Shown here: in pieces, positions 25,583 to 34,012 of the stretch | Layout of the letters: each line of letters opens with the position of its first letter | Numbering within the stretch: position 1 is the first letter of the stretch | DNA from: Terriglobales bacterium | GTDB lineage: Bacteria > Acidobacteriota > Terriglobia > Terriglobales > Acidobacteriaceae | Length of the DNA stretch: 51,587 nucleotides | Direction: 5' to 3' | NCBI GenBank assembly: GCA_016185365.1 | Contig: JACPNP010000026.1 | Location: 1 to 51,587, forward strand | Position numbers and translations under genes: made by a program | Notes under the pieces: model-generated | The model's database searches: none | Told to the model about the DNA's origin: nothing | What the model saw: the letters and a program-made list of their open reading frames with translations, nothing else

Positions 25583-26506
25583 ATGACTAAATCGCTGACG
25601 CTGGCCCTCGTACTCTCCACTCTCCCGGCTTTCGCCCAGGATATGCCCGGCTCAACACCACAAGAGTCTGACACCACGTTTCGCTCCGAAGTGCGGCTGG
25701 TCAGTGTCTATGCCACCGTGACCGACAAGTCGGGTGGCCCCGTGGCCGACCTGAAGAAGGACGAATTTCGCATCGAAGAGGACGGCCAACCGCAGCAATT
25801 GGCTGTATTCGAACAGGAATCCGGACGTCCGCTCTCCATCGTCCTGGCCATCGACACCTCAAGCAGCGTGCGCAAAGACATCAAGCTGGAGATGGAATCA
25901 GCGCGCAAGTTTGTCAGGTCCATCCTGCGTCCGGTCGACGCTCTGGCGCTCTACCAATTCAGTGAGACCGTGAGTGAATTAGTGCCCTTCACGCATGATC
26001 TCAAGCGGGTGAACCGCGGCATCGACAACATCCACCTCGGATCGGGCACCGCCCTGTTTGACGCGATCTATCTCGGCGGGATCGCGCTCGCCAAACGCAA
26101 CGAACGCAAGGTCATGGTCGTGATCACCGATGGCGGCGATACGCTGAGTGCCGTGAAATACCAGGAAGCCGTGCGCTCCGCGCAACAGGCGGAAGCCATC
26201 CTGTATAGCATCATCGTGGTCCCGGTCGCGGCCAGCGCCGGCCGCAATCTCGGCGGGGAACATGCGCTGGTCCAGCTCTCCCGCGATACCGGCGGCAAAT
26301 TCTACTACGCGGACAGCATCGCTTCACTCGACGCCGCCTTTGAGCAGATCAGCCGTGAGCTGCGCACGCAATATCTTCTGGCCTACTATCCGGCGCGAAA
26401 AACCGCCGGACCGGACTTCCACCGCATTCAGGTCACGATCACGCGCAAGGACGCCGGTCTCCAAGTCCACCACCGCACCGGATATTTCACGTCCAAGCTG
26501 GAATGA
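25583..26506 (+). CDS. Secreted VWFA-related protein of the acidobacterial family
   Basis: This 307-residue protein starts with a signal peptide (MTKSLTLALVLSTLPAFAQ), so it is exported. A short beta domain (about 35-80, VSVYATVTDKSGGPVADLKK) precedes a VWA domain with the MIDAS motif DTSSS (about 92-96) and VVITDGGDT. It ends with ISRELRTQYLLAYYPA and HHRTGYF. This layout is that of the VWFA-related Acidobacterial domain family, present in many copies in these genomes and of unknown role, probably adhesion or protein binding in the envelope. It lies 7 bases after the MoaD-MoaE gene, although a functional link to molybdopterin is not evident. Confidence 0.9.
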   Translation: MTKSLTLALVLSTLPAFAQDMPGSTPQESDTTFRSEVRLVSVYATVTDKSGGPVADLKKDEFRIEEDGQPQQLAVFEQESGRPLSIVLAIDTSSSVRKDIKLEMESARKFVRSILRPVDALALYQFSETVSELVPFTHDLKRVNRGIDNIHLGSGTALFDAIYLGGIALAKRNERKVMVVITDGGDTLSAVKYQEAVRSAQQAEAILYSIIVVPVAASAGRNLGGEHALVQLSRDTGGKFYYADSIASLDAAFEQISRELRTQYLLAYYPARKTAGPDFHRIQVTITRKDAGLQVHHRTGYFTSKLE

Positions 26507-26525
26507 AGTGCGATAATCGCAGCTG

Positions 26526-27353
26526 ATGAGCTTCCTGCCTGAGATCCTGCCCATCGCGCGCGAGGCCGGCGCGCTCCTGATGTCGTACTTCGGCAAGGTC
26601 GTCATCGAGTACAAGGGCGAAGTGGACCTAGTCACCGAGGCGGACCGCAAAGCGGAAGCCCTGATCGTGGAGCGCATCCGCTCCAAGTGGCCCACGCATG
26701 AGATCACCGGCGAAGAGGGCACGCGCACCGACTCCGGTGGCGCCTACCGTTGGTACATCGACCCCCTGGATGGCACTACCAATTTCGCCCATGGCTATCC
26801 GGTGTTCTGCGTCTCCATCGCACTGGAGCACAAGGGGGAGCGGATCGCGGGAGTCGTTTACGATCCCACCCGCGACGAGCTGTTCGCCGCCGAGAAGGGA
26901 AGCGGCGCGGAACTGAACGGCCGCAAGATCCATGTTTCGAACACGGCAACCCTGGCAGAGAGTTTGATCGCTACCGGATTCCCCAGCCACAAGCGGCACA
27001 AGAACCCGAATATTCACTTCTATCACCGGATCACGCTGCACTCGCACGGTATCCGCCGCGCGGGCTCCGCCGCCATGGACCTGGCCTATGTCGCCTGCGG
27101 CCGCTATGACGGCTATTGGGAGTTCAACCTCAATCCCTGGGACACCGCTGCCGGCGTGCTGTTGGTGGAGGAGGCCGGCGGAAAGGTCACCGGTGTCTAC
27201 AACACACCGTTTGACATCGCCAGCCGGGAGGTCGTGGCCTCGAACACCATCCTGCATCCGGCATTGCTGGCGGAACTGCAGTCGGTCATCGAGGGGCGCG
27301 ATCGGGAGGAGTTGCCCGATCCGCGCGTCCTTGCGAGGCCCCGGAGTTCCTGA
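26526..27353 (+). CDS. suhB: Inositol monophosphatase family protein (SuhB-like)
   Basis: The 275-residue protein has the metal-site motifs of the family: GEEGT, then DPLDGTTNFAHGYP (about 78-91), and WDTAAGVLLVEEAGG (about 203-217). It should hydrolyse phosphomonoesters such as inositol-1-phosphate with Mg2+. SuhB relatives also act in rRNA transcription, and other members remove phosphate from PAP or fructose-1,6-bisphosphate. The precise substrate is open. A GATAAT box lies 8 bases before the ATG. Its stop overlaps the start of the next gene (TGATG), indicating translational coupling with the 84-residue protein and the aconitase. Confidence 0.9.
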   Translation: MSFLPEILPIAREAGALLMSYFGKVVIEYKGEVDLVTEADRKAEALIVERIRSKWPTHEITGEEGTRTDSGGAYRWYIDPLDGTTNFAHGYPVFCVSIALEHKGERIAGVVYDPTRDELFAAEKGSGAELNGRKIHVSNTATLAESLIATGFPSHKRHKNPNIHFYHRITLHSHGIRRAGSAAMDLAYVACGRYDGYWEFNLNPWDTAAGVLLVEEAGGKVTGVYNTPFDIASREVVASNTILHPALLAELQSVIEGRDREELPDPRVLARPRSS

Positions 27354-27607
27354 TGGCCCGCGGCTGGGAGAGCAAGTCGGTCGAAGAGCAGATCTCACAC
27401 AAGGAATCCCTGAAAGTCGGCGCCTCACCACCGAAGTCTGCGGAAGAGATCAAGGCCTTACAGGAACGAAAATCTTTGGAATTGGCGATCGCCAAGCTCC
27501 GCGCCGACCTTGCTCGCGCCACAAATGTCCGCCATCGCGCCATGCTGGAAGCGGCGACGATTGACCTTGAGCGCAAGCTCGACGCTCTTGATAAAATTAG
27601 CGGGTGA
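27353..27607 (+). CDS. Small charged helical protein coupled to suhB and aconitase
   Basis: These 84 residues are rich in Lys, Glu, Arg and Ala and are predicted almost all helical, with a likely coiled coil from about residue 30 (EEIKALQERKSLELAIAKLR) to the end. There is no Cys, signal peptide or membrane segment. I do not recognise a family. The ATG overlaps the suhB stop (TGATG), and its own stop overlaps the GTG of the aconitase gene (GTGA). It is therefore translated in line with both, and its length and coding bias suggest a real gene. A role as a small partner of the aconitase is only a guess. Confidence 0.75.
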   Translation: MARGWESKSVEEQISHKESLKVGASPPKSAEEIKALQERKSLELAIAKLRADLARATNVRHRAMLEAATIDLERKLDALDKISG

Positions 27608-29634
27608 GCCATCCTCTGCTGAACCGCGAAGTTACCAAGCGCCTGTCCCAGGTGAAGCTGCCGGGGCGCATACTTTTCCTTACGGAAGACCCTGAACTGA
27701 TCCGCAAGCAGCTGGCCGGTTGGGACCTGCCTTGGGACACGGCGAACTCCGCGAACAATCCCAAGCTGCGCGATGACATCTCCACGGATGAGATCACCCC
27801 GGCGCACTATTGCTTCTATTTCGACGAGACTCTTGGCGAGATCCCCTATCTTGGCCTGAAGTGCGGCAGTGAGATGCCCATCGGCCGCGGCGACGTGAAG
27901 CGCGGCGGATTCGTGGCCGCAGTCAGTGGGAAGCGCCGGGGCAAGGGCTCCAGCCGCGAGCAAAGCCCGTACGCGGAATTGTGCGCCGGCATCAAGCTGG
28001 TGATCGCGGAAAACATCGAGCGCATCTACAAGCAGAACTGCCAGAACCTCGGCGTACTCACCTCGACCGACTTCAGTCTGATCGCAAAGATCCGCGGCGG
28101 TGAAGAGATCCCACTGGCGCAATTCACCCTTGGTGAGGATGAGATCACCCGGCAGGTCATCGAGTACGGCGGCCTGTTCCCGTTCAACGTGGCGCGCTTG
28201 CAGGGCAAGGTCTCCCTGCCGCCGATCACGACCCCGAAGCGTCCCATGACTGTCGCCGAAAAGATCTTCGCCAAACACATGATGAACGGCCCGGAGCAAG
28301 TCGGCGTGGACGCCGTGAAGCCGGGAGACACGGGCTTCGCGCGCACCGACCTCCGTTTCAGCCATGAGTACGTCACGCCCATGTCCGCGATCTTTTACGA
28401 GCAATACGTGGGTAAGGACGTGCCGGTGAATGACAGCAAGACGGTCCTTTTCTTCCGCGATCACCTCACGTTTCTCGACGAAGTCATCAGCGAGGAAAAG
28501 AAAAAGATCGGGCTGCTCGATCTGGCCGGCCAGCTCAAGCTGAAGCAGGAAAGTTTTGCCAAGGCGCAGGGCATCAAGCTGCATGGTGAGCTCAAAGATC
28601 GTAAGGGATCGGAAGGTATCTGCCATTCGATCATTGCGGAGAGTTATGCGCTGCCCGGCCAGCTCAACGTGGGCTCGGATTCCCATACGCCCCATGTCGG
28701 TGCGGTGGGCTGCGTGGCCTTCGGCATCGGCACCACGGACGTCTTCAACTCCTGGATCACAAAAGATGTGCGCGTCAAGGTCCCGGAATCCGTGAAGATC
28801 GTCATCCGGGGTAAGCGCCATCCCAACGTTACCGCGAAGGACCTGATCCTCAAGATCCTCTCACTGGACTACGTGCGCAGCGGCCAGGCCCTGGCCAAAG
28901 TGATGGAGTATGCCGGGGAAGCGGTGGAGGCCCTGGGCGTGGACGAGCGCGCGACCATGACCAATATGGCGGCTGAGATCGGCGGCTTCACGGGCATCGT
29001 CGCTCCGGATCAGAAGGTAGTGGACTTCCTGGGGGAGCGCCGCGGCATGGCTCGTGCCGATGCGGAACGTTTGATCGTCGGTCTGGCGAGCGATCCCGAC
29101 GCGAACTACGCGCACGTGATCGAACTGGATGCGAAAGAGATCCATCCCATGGTGGCCACTCCCGGCGATCCCGGCAACGGCAAGTACATCCGCGATCTCC
29201 ACACCCCGGTCCCGGTCGAGATCGCCTATGGCGGCACCTGCACCGCGGGGAAGAACGAGGACATGGATATGTATGCGGCCGTCCTCAAAGACGCGTTGGC
29301 CCAGGGCAAACGGGTGGCCGAGTCGGTCCAGTTCTACATCCAGTTCGGCTCGCAGGAGACCCGGGAATATTGTGTGCGCAAAGGCTATCTGGAAATATTC
29401 AAGAACGCCGGCGCGCGGGTCATCGAGCCGAGTTGCGGCGCCTGCATCAACGCCGGGCCGGGTGTTTCCACGCGTCCGGAGCAGGTCGTGATCAGCGCGC
29501 AGAACCGCAATTTTCCCGGACGTTCCGGTCCCGGCCAGATGTATCTGGCGAGCCCACTGACGGTGGCGGCCAGCGCGGTCGCGGGGCATATTGTGGAGTA
29601 CGAGCCGCAAACGGAAATGGCTGCGGTCCGTTAA
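27604..29634 (+). CDS. Aconitase-family hydratase with the swivel domain first
   Basis: The 676-residue protein has the aconitase parts in AcnB order. The swivel domain comes first (about 70-180, including GRGDVKRGGF and SSREQSPYAELCAGIKLV). The catalytic domains follow (GSDSHTPHVGAVG, then GGTCTAGKNEDMDM and PSCGACINAGPG). C546, C611 and C614 are the [4Fe-4S] ligands. Unlike AcnB it lacks the N-terminal HEAT-like domain, and unlike AcnA the order is reversed. It looks like LeuD and LeuC fused in that order. It probably isomerises citrate to isocitrate, but homoaconitate or isopropylmalate substrates cannot be excluded. It begins with GTG, overlapping the upstream stop by four bases. Confidence 0.88.
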   Translation: MSHPLLNREVTKRLSQVKLPGRILFLTEDPELIRKQLAGWDLPWDTANSANNPKLRDDISTDEITPAHYCFYFDETLGEIPYLGLKCGSEMPIGRGDVKRGGFVAAVSGKRRGKGSSREQSPYAELCAGIKLVIAENIERIYKQNCQNLGVLTSTDFSLIAKIRGGEEIPLAQFTLGEDEITRQVIEYGGLFPFNVARLQGKVSLPPITTPKRPMTVAEKIFAKHMMNGPEQVGVDAVKPGDTGFARTDLRFSHEYVTPMSAIFYEQYVGKDVPVNDSKTVLFFRDHLTFLDEVISEEKKKIGLLDLAGQLKLKQESFAKAQGIKLHGELKDRKGSEGICHSIIAESYALPGQLNVGSDSHTPHVGAVGCVAFGIGTTDVFNSWITKDVRVKVPESVKIVIRGKRHPNVTAKDLILKILSLDYVRSGQALAKVMEYAGEAVEALGVDERATMTNMAAEIGGFTGIVAPDQKVVDFLGERRGMARADAERLIVGLASDPDANYAHVIELDAKEIHPMVATPGDPGNGKYIRDLHTPVPVEIAYGGTCTAGKNEDMDMYAAVLKDALAQGKRVAESVQFYIQFGSQETREYCVRKGYLEIFKNAGARVIEPSCGACINAGPGVSTRPEQVVISAQNRNFPGRSGPGQMYLASPLTVAASAVAGHIVEYEPQTEMAAVR

Positions 29635-29698
29635 GCGACCATTCAAGGCACACGTGTAACCATTCGCGGCGCGGAACTGTCCAGCGGGTTGGCGACGG

Positions 29699-29728
29699 TT
29701 GCGCAAAACCCGCACCCGCCAATAAGAT
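29699..29728 (+). promoter_or_regulatory. Candidate promoter of the ferredoxin gene
   Basis: TTGCGC (29699-29704) and TAAGAT (29723-29728) are 18 bases apart in the 130-base gap after the aconitase gene. The start would fall near 29735, with GGAGAG serving as ribosome site before the ATG at 29765. Confidence 0.4.
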
Positions 29729-29764
29729 AAGAGTGATAGCACCAGACTACGGAGAGACCGCTCA

Positions 29765-30025
29765 ATGGCCTATGTGATCGCAGAACCCTGTATCGGCACC
29801 AAAGACCACGCCTGTGTGGATGCTTGCCCGGTGGATTGCATCCACCCCAAGAAAGATGAGGCTGGTTTCGGCGAAGCCCAGCAGCTTTTCATCGACCCGG
29901 TCGAGTGCATCGATTGCGGCGCCTGCGTCCCGGTCTGCCCGGTCTCGGCCATCTTTGCGGCGGACGATCTTCCCGACAAGTGGAAGGACTATACGGAAAA
30001 GAACGCCAAACACTTCGGCCGGTAA
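29765..30025 (+). CDS. 7Fe-type ferredoxin (3Fe-4S plus 4Fe-4S)
   Basis: The 86-residue protein has C9-x7-C17-x3-C21-P-x2-C25 and C48-x2-C51-x2-C54-x3-C58-P. The Cys that would complete a second 4Fe cluster in the first motif is replaced by Gly11-Thr12, the pattern of FdxA-type ferredoxins with one [3Fe-4S] and one [4Fe-4S] cluster. It carries electrons in the cytoplasm. Its redox partner is unknown, although several oxidoreductases lie nearby. A GGAGAG ribosome site lies about 9 bases before the ATG. A UUCG-loop terminator follows 19 bases after the stop, so it is likely monocistronic. Confidence 0.93.
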   Translation: MAYVIAEPCIGTKDHACVDACPVDCIHPKKDEAGFGEAQQLFIDPVECIDCGACVPVCPVSAIFAADDLPDKWKDYTEKNAKHFGR

Positions 30026-30044
30026 GCGATGTACGAGATCTCCG

Positions 30045-30068
30045 CGCGCGGCTTCGGCCGCGCGTTTT
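30045..30068 (+). terminator. Terminator with UUCG tetraloop after the ferredoxin gene
   Basis: CGCGCGGC (30045-30052) and GCCGCGCG (30057-30064) form an 8-bp GC stem closed by the very stable TTCG loop, followed by TTTT (30065-30068). Confidence 0.8.
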
Positions 30069-30162
30069 CATTTGCGGGCCTCCCGGCTTTACGAACCCCG
30101 CACGCGCGGGCGACAATGGAAGGTTCGCGCTTCCCTCGCGAAGCGCCGGGAAGGAAACTCCA

Positions 30163-30351
30163 ATGCCTGTGACCGGCGAATTGATCCGGCTGACAAATTT
30201 CGTGGATGACATCACCAACACCTTGCGCCGGATCAATGCGAACATCGGGGCGATGACTCCCGAGGAACGCAAGACCCTGGCCGACTATATGCGCAAGGCC
30301 GAGCCCACTTGCGAAAAGGTGCTGGCGCAACTCGAGAAAGGCAAGGAATGA
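30163..30351 (+). CDS. Small helical protein upstream of 3-hydroxybutyryl-CoA dehydrogenase
   Basis: This 62-residue protein starts at an ATG with AAGGAA 8 bases upstream. It looks all-helical (LIRLTNFVDDITNTLRRINA, then TPEERKTLADYMRKAEPTCE) with one Cys and no membrane segment. I do not recognise a family. Its stop overlaps the ATG of the next gene (ATGA), so the two are translationally coupled. This suggests a function linked to acyl-CoA metabolism, which is inference. A longer frame from 29905 would overlap the ferredoxin gene and is rejected. Confidence 0.7.
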   Translation: MPVTGELIRLTNFVDDITNTLRRINANIGAMTPEERKTLADYMRKAEPTCEKVLAQLEKGKE

Positions 30352-31262
30352 GGGAGATCAAGACCATCGCGGTGATCGGCGCCGGCATCATGGGCCGGGG
30401 TATCGCCCACGTCGCGGCTTTGGGCGGCTATCGCACCATCCTGGAGGACATCCTGCCCGCCAGCCTGCGCCGCGCCGAGAACGAGATACGCGTCAATCTC
30501 GATAAGGCTGTCGAACTGGGCAAACTTACCAAGGCGGATGCCGACGCCGCCTATGCCCGCGTCGAGTATGCGGAAAGTGTGGATGAAGCCGCGCGCGAGG
30601 CCGATCTGGTCATCGAGGCCGTGCCCGAGGAGATGGAATCGAAGATCGAGATCTTCACCATGCTCGATAAGATCTGCCGCCCGCACACGCTGCTGGCCAC
30701 CAATACCTCGTCCCTCAGCGTGACCGAGATCGCTTCGGTCACGTATCGTGCCCGTCAATGCGTGGGGATGCACTTCTTCAATCCTGTTCATAAGATGAAA
30801 CTGCTGGAAGTCGTCCGCGGGCTGGAAACAGAGGAGGCCACGTTACAGGCGACGGCGGAAGTCGGCCGGCGCATGGGCAAGGACGTCGTGGTGATCAAAG
30901 AAGCTCCCGGATTCATCACCAGCCGCATCAACGCCATGATCGGCAACGAGGCGTTCTACATGTTGCAGGAAGGCATCGCGTCTGCCTCGGACATCGACAA
31001 GGCCCTGAAACTCGGCCTTAATCACCCCATGGGCCCGTTTGAGATGGTGGACCTGGTCGGATTGGACACACGCCTCCATATCCTCGAGTACCTGCACAAA
31101 GCCCTTGGGGAGAAGTACCGCCCGGCGCCACTGCTGGTGCAATACGTGAAGGCCGGTCGGTTGGGCCGCAAAGTGGGGCGTGGGGTCTATGAATACCCCG
31201 AGGAGGCGACGAAGAAGAAAGCCGCGGAAGAGAAAACCGCCAAGGTCAAGTCGGCGGACTAG
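30348..31262 (+). CDS. hbd: 3-hydroxybutyryl-CoA dehydrogenase
   Basis: The 304-residue protein has the NAD-binding GAGIMGRGIA (about 11-20), the catalytic-His motif HFFNPVHKMKLLEVV (about 138-152) and the C-terminal dimer signature NHPMGPFEMVDLVGLD. It ends in a Lys/Glu-rich tail of about 20 residues (EEATKKKAAEEKTAKVKSAD) beyond the usual family end. It interconverts acetoacetyl-CoA and 3-hydroxybutyryl-CoA, the step next to the thiolase encoded at 17096-18295. It overlaps the small upstream gene by four bases. The tail is unusual but looks like a simple basic-acidic extension. Confidence 0.94.
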   Translation: MREIKTIAVIGAGIMGRGIAHVAALGGYRTILEDILPASLRRAENEIRVNLDKAVELGKLTKADADAAYARVEYAESVDEAAREADLVIEAVPEEMESKIEIFTMLDKICRPHTLLATNTSSLSVTEIASVTYRARQCVGMHFFNPVHKMKLLEVVRGLETEEATLQATAEVGRRMGKDVVVIKEAPGFITSRINAMIGNEAFYMLQEGIASASDIDKALKLGLNHPMGPFEMVDLVGLDTRLHILEYLHKALGEKYRPAPLLVQYVKAGRLGRKVGRGVYEYPEEATKKKAAEEKTAKVKSAD

Positions 31263-31450
31263 AAGGATCCACCCCTCAAACAATGCTTCCCAGATTCTAC
31301 CCCTTTAGTTTCTTGGAGTTGGAGCGGTCGCGTCATCCCGGGGATGATTGCACCGGAATCCGAGACAAATTTCGCGTGTAACCGTCCAATAGTGAGACAC
31401 TTAGCGGAACCAAGCGGCCGTTTGATTCGTATCACTGCACAAGGGACATT

Positions 31451-32704
31451 ATGCGCACCTTCCTCGACATCTTCGGCCAGACCATGCGCACGTTGTGGGC
31501 GCACAAGTTGCGCTCGTTTCTCACCATGTTCGGCATCGCCTGGGGAGTCGGCTCGTTGCTCTTACTGATCGGGCTGGGCGAGGGCTTTCGCTCCGGCAAC
31601 GTCAAGCAGTTGAACACGATCGGCGAGAACATCATGTTCATTTTCCCCGGGGAGGTCCCTCCGATCCCCGGGTCGCCAGTTGGCGCCAAGCCGTATTTTC
31701 TTACCTATGACGATTGGGTCGAGATCAGCAAGACCGCGCCGCACGTGGCCAAGAGCACGCCAGTGATCAACCGCGGCGACATCCGCGCGCAAAGCGAATA
31801 TCAGAGCTTTAATGGTCAAGTGTTTGGCATATTGCCGGTCTATAACCAGATCCGCTATCTGCCTCAGGGTGGAGGCCGGTGGATGAATGATCAGGACGAA
31901 AAAGAAGAGCGCCTTGTGGCCGTGATCGGCTGGGAGTCTCGCAAGAGCCTGTATCCCGGCCGGCCCGTGCTGGGTGAAACTCTCCTATTGAACGGCCTGC
32001 GCTTCCAGGTCATCGGGTTCCTGGACAGCACGGGGAAAAGCGAATTCAGCGCCACCAATCAACGTGTCTTTATTCCGTTGAGCGTGATGCGCAAATATTT
32101 CCCGCAGAAGAACACGGACCAGGCGCCGCCCGACGCGGTTTCCTTCATCAACTTCCAGCCGACCACCAAGGAAGATCATCTCTTGGCCCGCGACGAGGTC
32201 CGCAAGATCATTGCCCGGCGCAAGAATTTTGATGCGACGAACGAAGACGCTTTCCGCGACTGGGACACCATCCGCAACGCCGAGATGGTGGGCAAGATCT
32301 TCACCGCCATGAATCTCTTCCTGGGCAGCGTGGGTTTGGTGACCTTGGCCCTGGGCGCTATCGGCATCATGAACATCATGCTGGTTTCCGTGGCCGAACG
32401 CACCAAAGAGATCGGGCTGCGTATGGCCCTGGGCGCCACCAAGCGCAATATCTTGACCCAGTTCTTCCTGGAGGGCGCGATCCTCACGCTGGTCAGTGGA
32501 TTCGTTGGGCTGGGTGCGGCCAGCGCATTCATGACCGCGCTCAATCAGTTGCCCGCGCCTCCGGGATTTGACCCGCCCCAGTTGGTGGCCTGGTCCGCGG
32601 CTCTGGCCATCGGGACCCTCGCCTTGTTCGGGATATTCGCGGGACTCTACCCCGCCAAGAAGGCCGCGATGCTTCAGCCCGTGGAAGCCCTGCGGAAGGA
32701 ATAA
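31451..32704 (+). CDS. ABC transporter permease, MacB/FtsX type (first of two)
   Basis: This 417-residue permease has one N-terminal membrane helix (about 24-45, LTMFGIAWGVGSLLLLIGLG). A large periplasmic MacB-like domain (about 50-280) follows, then the FtsX domain with three helices near the end (LGAIGIMNIMLVSVAERTKE is its landmark). MacB-type proteins do not move substrate through the membrane but transmit force to the periplasm, for example to export lipoproteins, peptides or siderophores. The ATPase domain usual in MacB is missing from this protein and from the neighbours. An AAGGGA ribosome site precedes the ATG. The next permease starts 4 bases after its stop. Confidence 0.9.
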   Translation: MRTFLDIFGQTMRTLWAHKLRSFLTMFGIAWGVGSLLLLIGLGEGFRSGNVKQLNTIGENIMFIFPGEVPPIPGSPVGAKPYFLTYDDWVEISKTAPHVAKSTPVINRGDIRAQSEYQSFNGQVFGILPVYNQIRYLPQGGGRWMNDQDEKEERLVAVIGWESRKSLYPGRPVLGETLLLNGLRFQVIGFLDSTGKSEFSATNQRVFIPLSVMRKYFPQKNTDQAPPDAVSFINFQPTTKEDHLLARDEVRKIIARRKNFDATNEDAFRDWDTIRNAEMVGKIFTAMNLFLGSVGLVTLALGAIGIMNIMLVSVAERTKEIGLRMALGATKRNILTQFFLEGAILTLVSGFVGLGAASAFMTALNQLPAPPGFDPPQLVAWSAALAIGTLALFGIFAGLYPAKKAAMLQPVEALRKE

Positions 32705-32708
32705 CGCC

Positions 32709-33950
32709 ATGCTGCGAGACATTTTGGGACAGGCTTACGAGTCCTTGCAGTTCAACCGCCGTCGCTCCGTCCTGACCATGCTGGGCATGGCCTGGGGCAT
32801 CGCCACGGTGGTGCTGCTGCTCGCTTATGGTTCCGGATTCGGGCGCGCCATCAACAACATCTTCGCCAATTTCGGCGCCAAAGTGATCGGCGTCTTCCCC
32901 GGCCGCACATCCATGCAGGCCGGTGGCGCCAAGGCCGGCGTCCAGGTGCGACTCAAGATTGACGATATCGAGGCCATCCGCGCGGCTGTTCCGCTGGTCA
33001 CGCATATTTCGCCGACCTTCGATGACCAGATGAAGGTGCAGTATGAAAACCGTTCTTACCAGTTGCCGGTGGAAGGCGCCTACGCTTCCGTGGCCAAGAT
33101 CCGCAGCCTGGATATTGAGACCGGTCGTTTCTACTCCCAGCAAGAGAGCGAATCCCGGGCCCGGGTCGTGGTGATAGGCTCAGAAGCCAAGACCAAGCTT
33201 TTCTCCCAGCAGGAAGCCATCGGCAAGAGTGTGCGCATCGAGGGGATCAGCTTCGAGGTCATCGGAGTTCTTGGCGCCAAGATGCAGGAGGGTGATGACG
33301 ATATCAATCGCCAGGTGTTCATCCCCTTTAACACCATGAGCGACCTGCGCGATACCCAGTACATCGGCGGCATTTGGTTGACCTTTGAAGGCAATCAAAG
33401 CCTGGAGGTCGAGCACGGCGTGCGCGCCGTCCTCGCCAATCTGCACCAGTACAACCCGGCCGACAAGCGCGCTGTTTTTCTGTTCAATTCCATGGAGCAG
33501 GTGAAGGTGTTCGGCATCATCACTCTGGCGCTTCAGGTATTGCTGACGTTTATCGGCACGTTGACCCTCGGGATCGGCGGCGTCGGCCTCATGAACATCA
33601 TGTTGGTGGCGGTGAGCCAGCGCACCCGGGAGATCGGCGTGGAAAAGGCGCTGGGCGCGCAGAAGCGTCACATTTTGATGCAATTCTTGGCGGAAGCTCT
33701 ATTCATCACCTTTGTCGGTGGTGCACTGGGTATCCTGCTGGCCTATGCCATCTCACTCTCAGTCGGCAACGTGACGCTCTATAGTGCGGTGGCCAAGAAC
33801 GCCGAGGCCGGAGACATCCGGCTCATCATCTCTCCGATGAGTGTGGTGGTTTCCACGACCATTCTGACACTGGTGGGCCTGGTCAGCGGCATGCTGCCCG
33901 CCATCCGTGCCGCCAACCTCGACCCGATCGAAGCTCTTCGCTACGAATAA
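32709..33950 (+). CDS. ABC transporter permease, MacB/FtsX type (second of two)
   Basis: The 413-residue protein repeats the layout of its neighbour: an N-terminal helix (VLTMLGMAWGIATVVLLLAY), a periplasmic domain, and the FtsX landmark GVGLMNIMLVAVSQRTREIG with three C-terminal helices. The two share the framework but differ clearly in sequence, so they are old paralogues that may form a heterodimer. There is no ATPase gene next to them; one must be supplied from elsewhere. ATG 32709 gives the normal family start, and the longer frame from 32568 would overlap the first permease. A bidirectional terminator follows. Confidence 0.9.
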   Translation: MLRDILGQAYESLQFNRRRSVLTMLGMAWGIATVVLLLAYGSGFGRAINNIFANFGAKVIGVFPGRTSMQAGGAKAGVQVRLKIDDIEAIRAAVPLVTHISPTFDDQMKVQYENRSYQLPVEGAYASVAKIRSLDIETGRFYSQQESESRARVVVIGSEAKTKLFSQQEAIGKSVRIEGISFEVIGVLGAKMQEGDDDINRQVFIPFNTMSDLRDTQYIGGIWLTFEGNQSLEVEHGVRAVLANLHQYNPADKRAVFLFNSMEQVKVFGIITLALQVLLTFIGTLTLGIGGVGLMNIMLVAVSQRTREIGVEKALGAQKRHILMQFLAEALFITFVGGALGILLAYAISLSVGNVTLYSAVAKNAEAGDIRLIISPMSVVVSTTILTLVGLVSGMLPAIRAANLDPIEALRYE

Positions 33951-33965
33951 CGGGACAGGAAAATC

Positions 33966-33998
33966 AAAAGGCCACCTGACCGGGTGGCCTTTTTGTTT
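33966..33998. terminator. Bidirectional terminator between convergent genes
   Basis: AAAAGGCCACC (33966-33976) pairs with GGTGGCCTTTT (33983-33993) over 11 bp around a 6-base loop. T-runs are present on both strands, so it can end the permease operon (plus) and the M1-like gene (minus). Confidence 0.92.
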
Positions 33999-34012
33999 TC
34001 ACCTGACTTTGC

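Noticed and set aside
31334..31348. Hairpin TCATCC-CGG-GGATGA between hbd and the first permease
   Set aside because: Only 6 bp with a 3-base loop and no T-run; too weak to call. The rest of 31263-31450 shows no gene.
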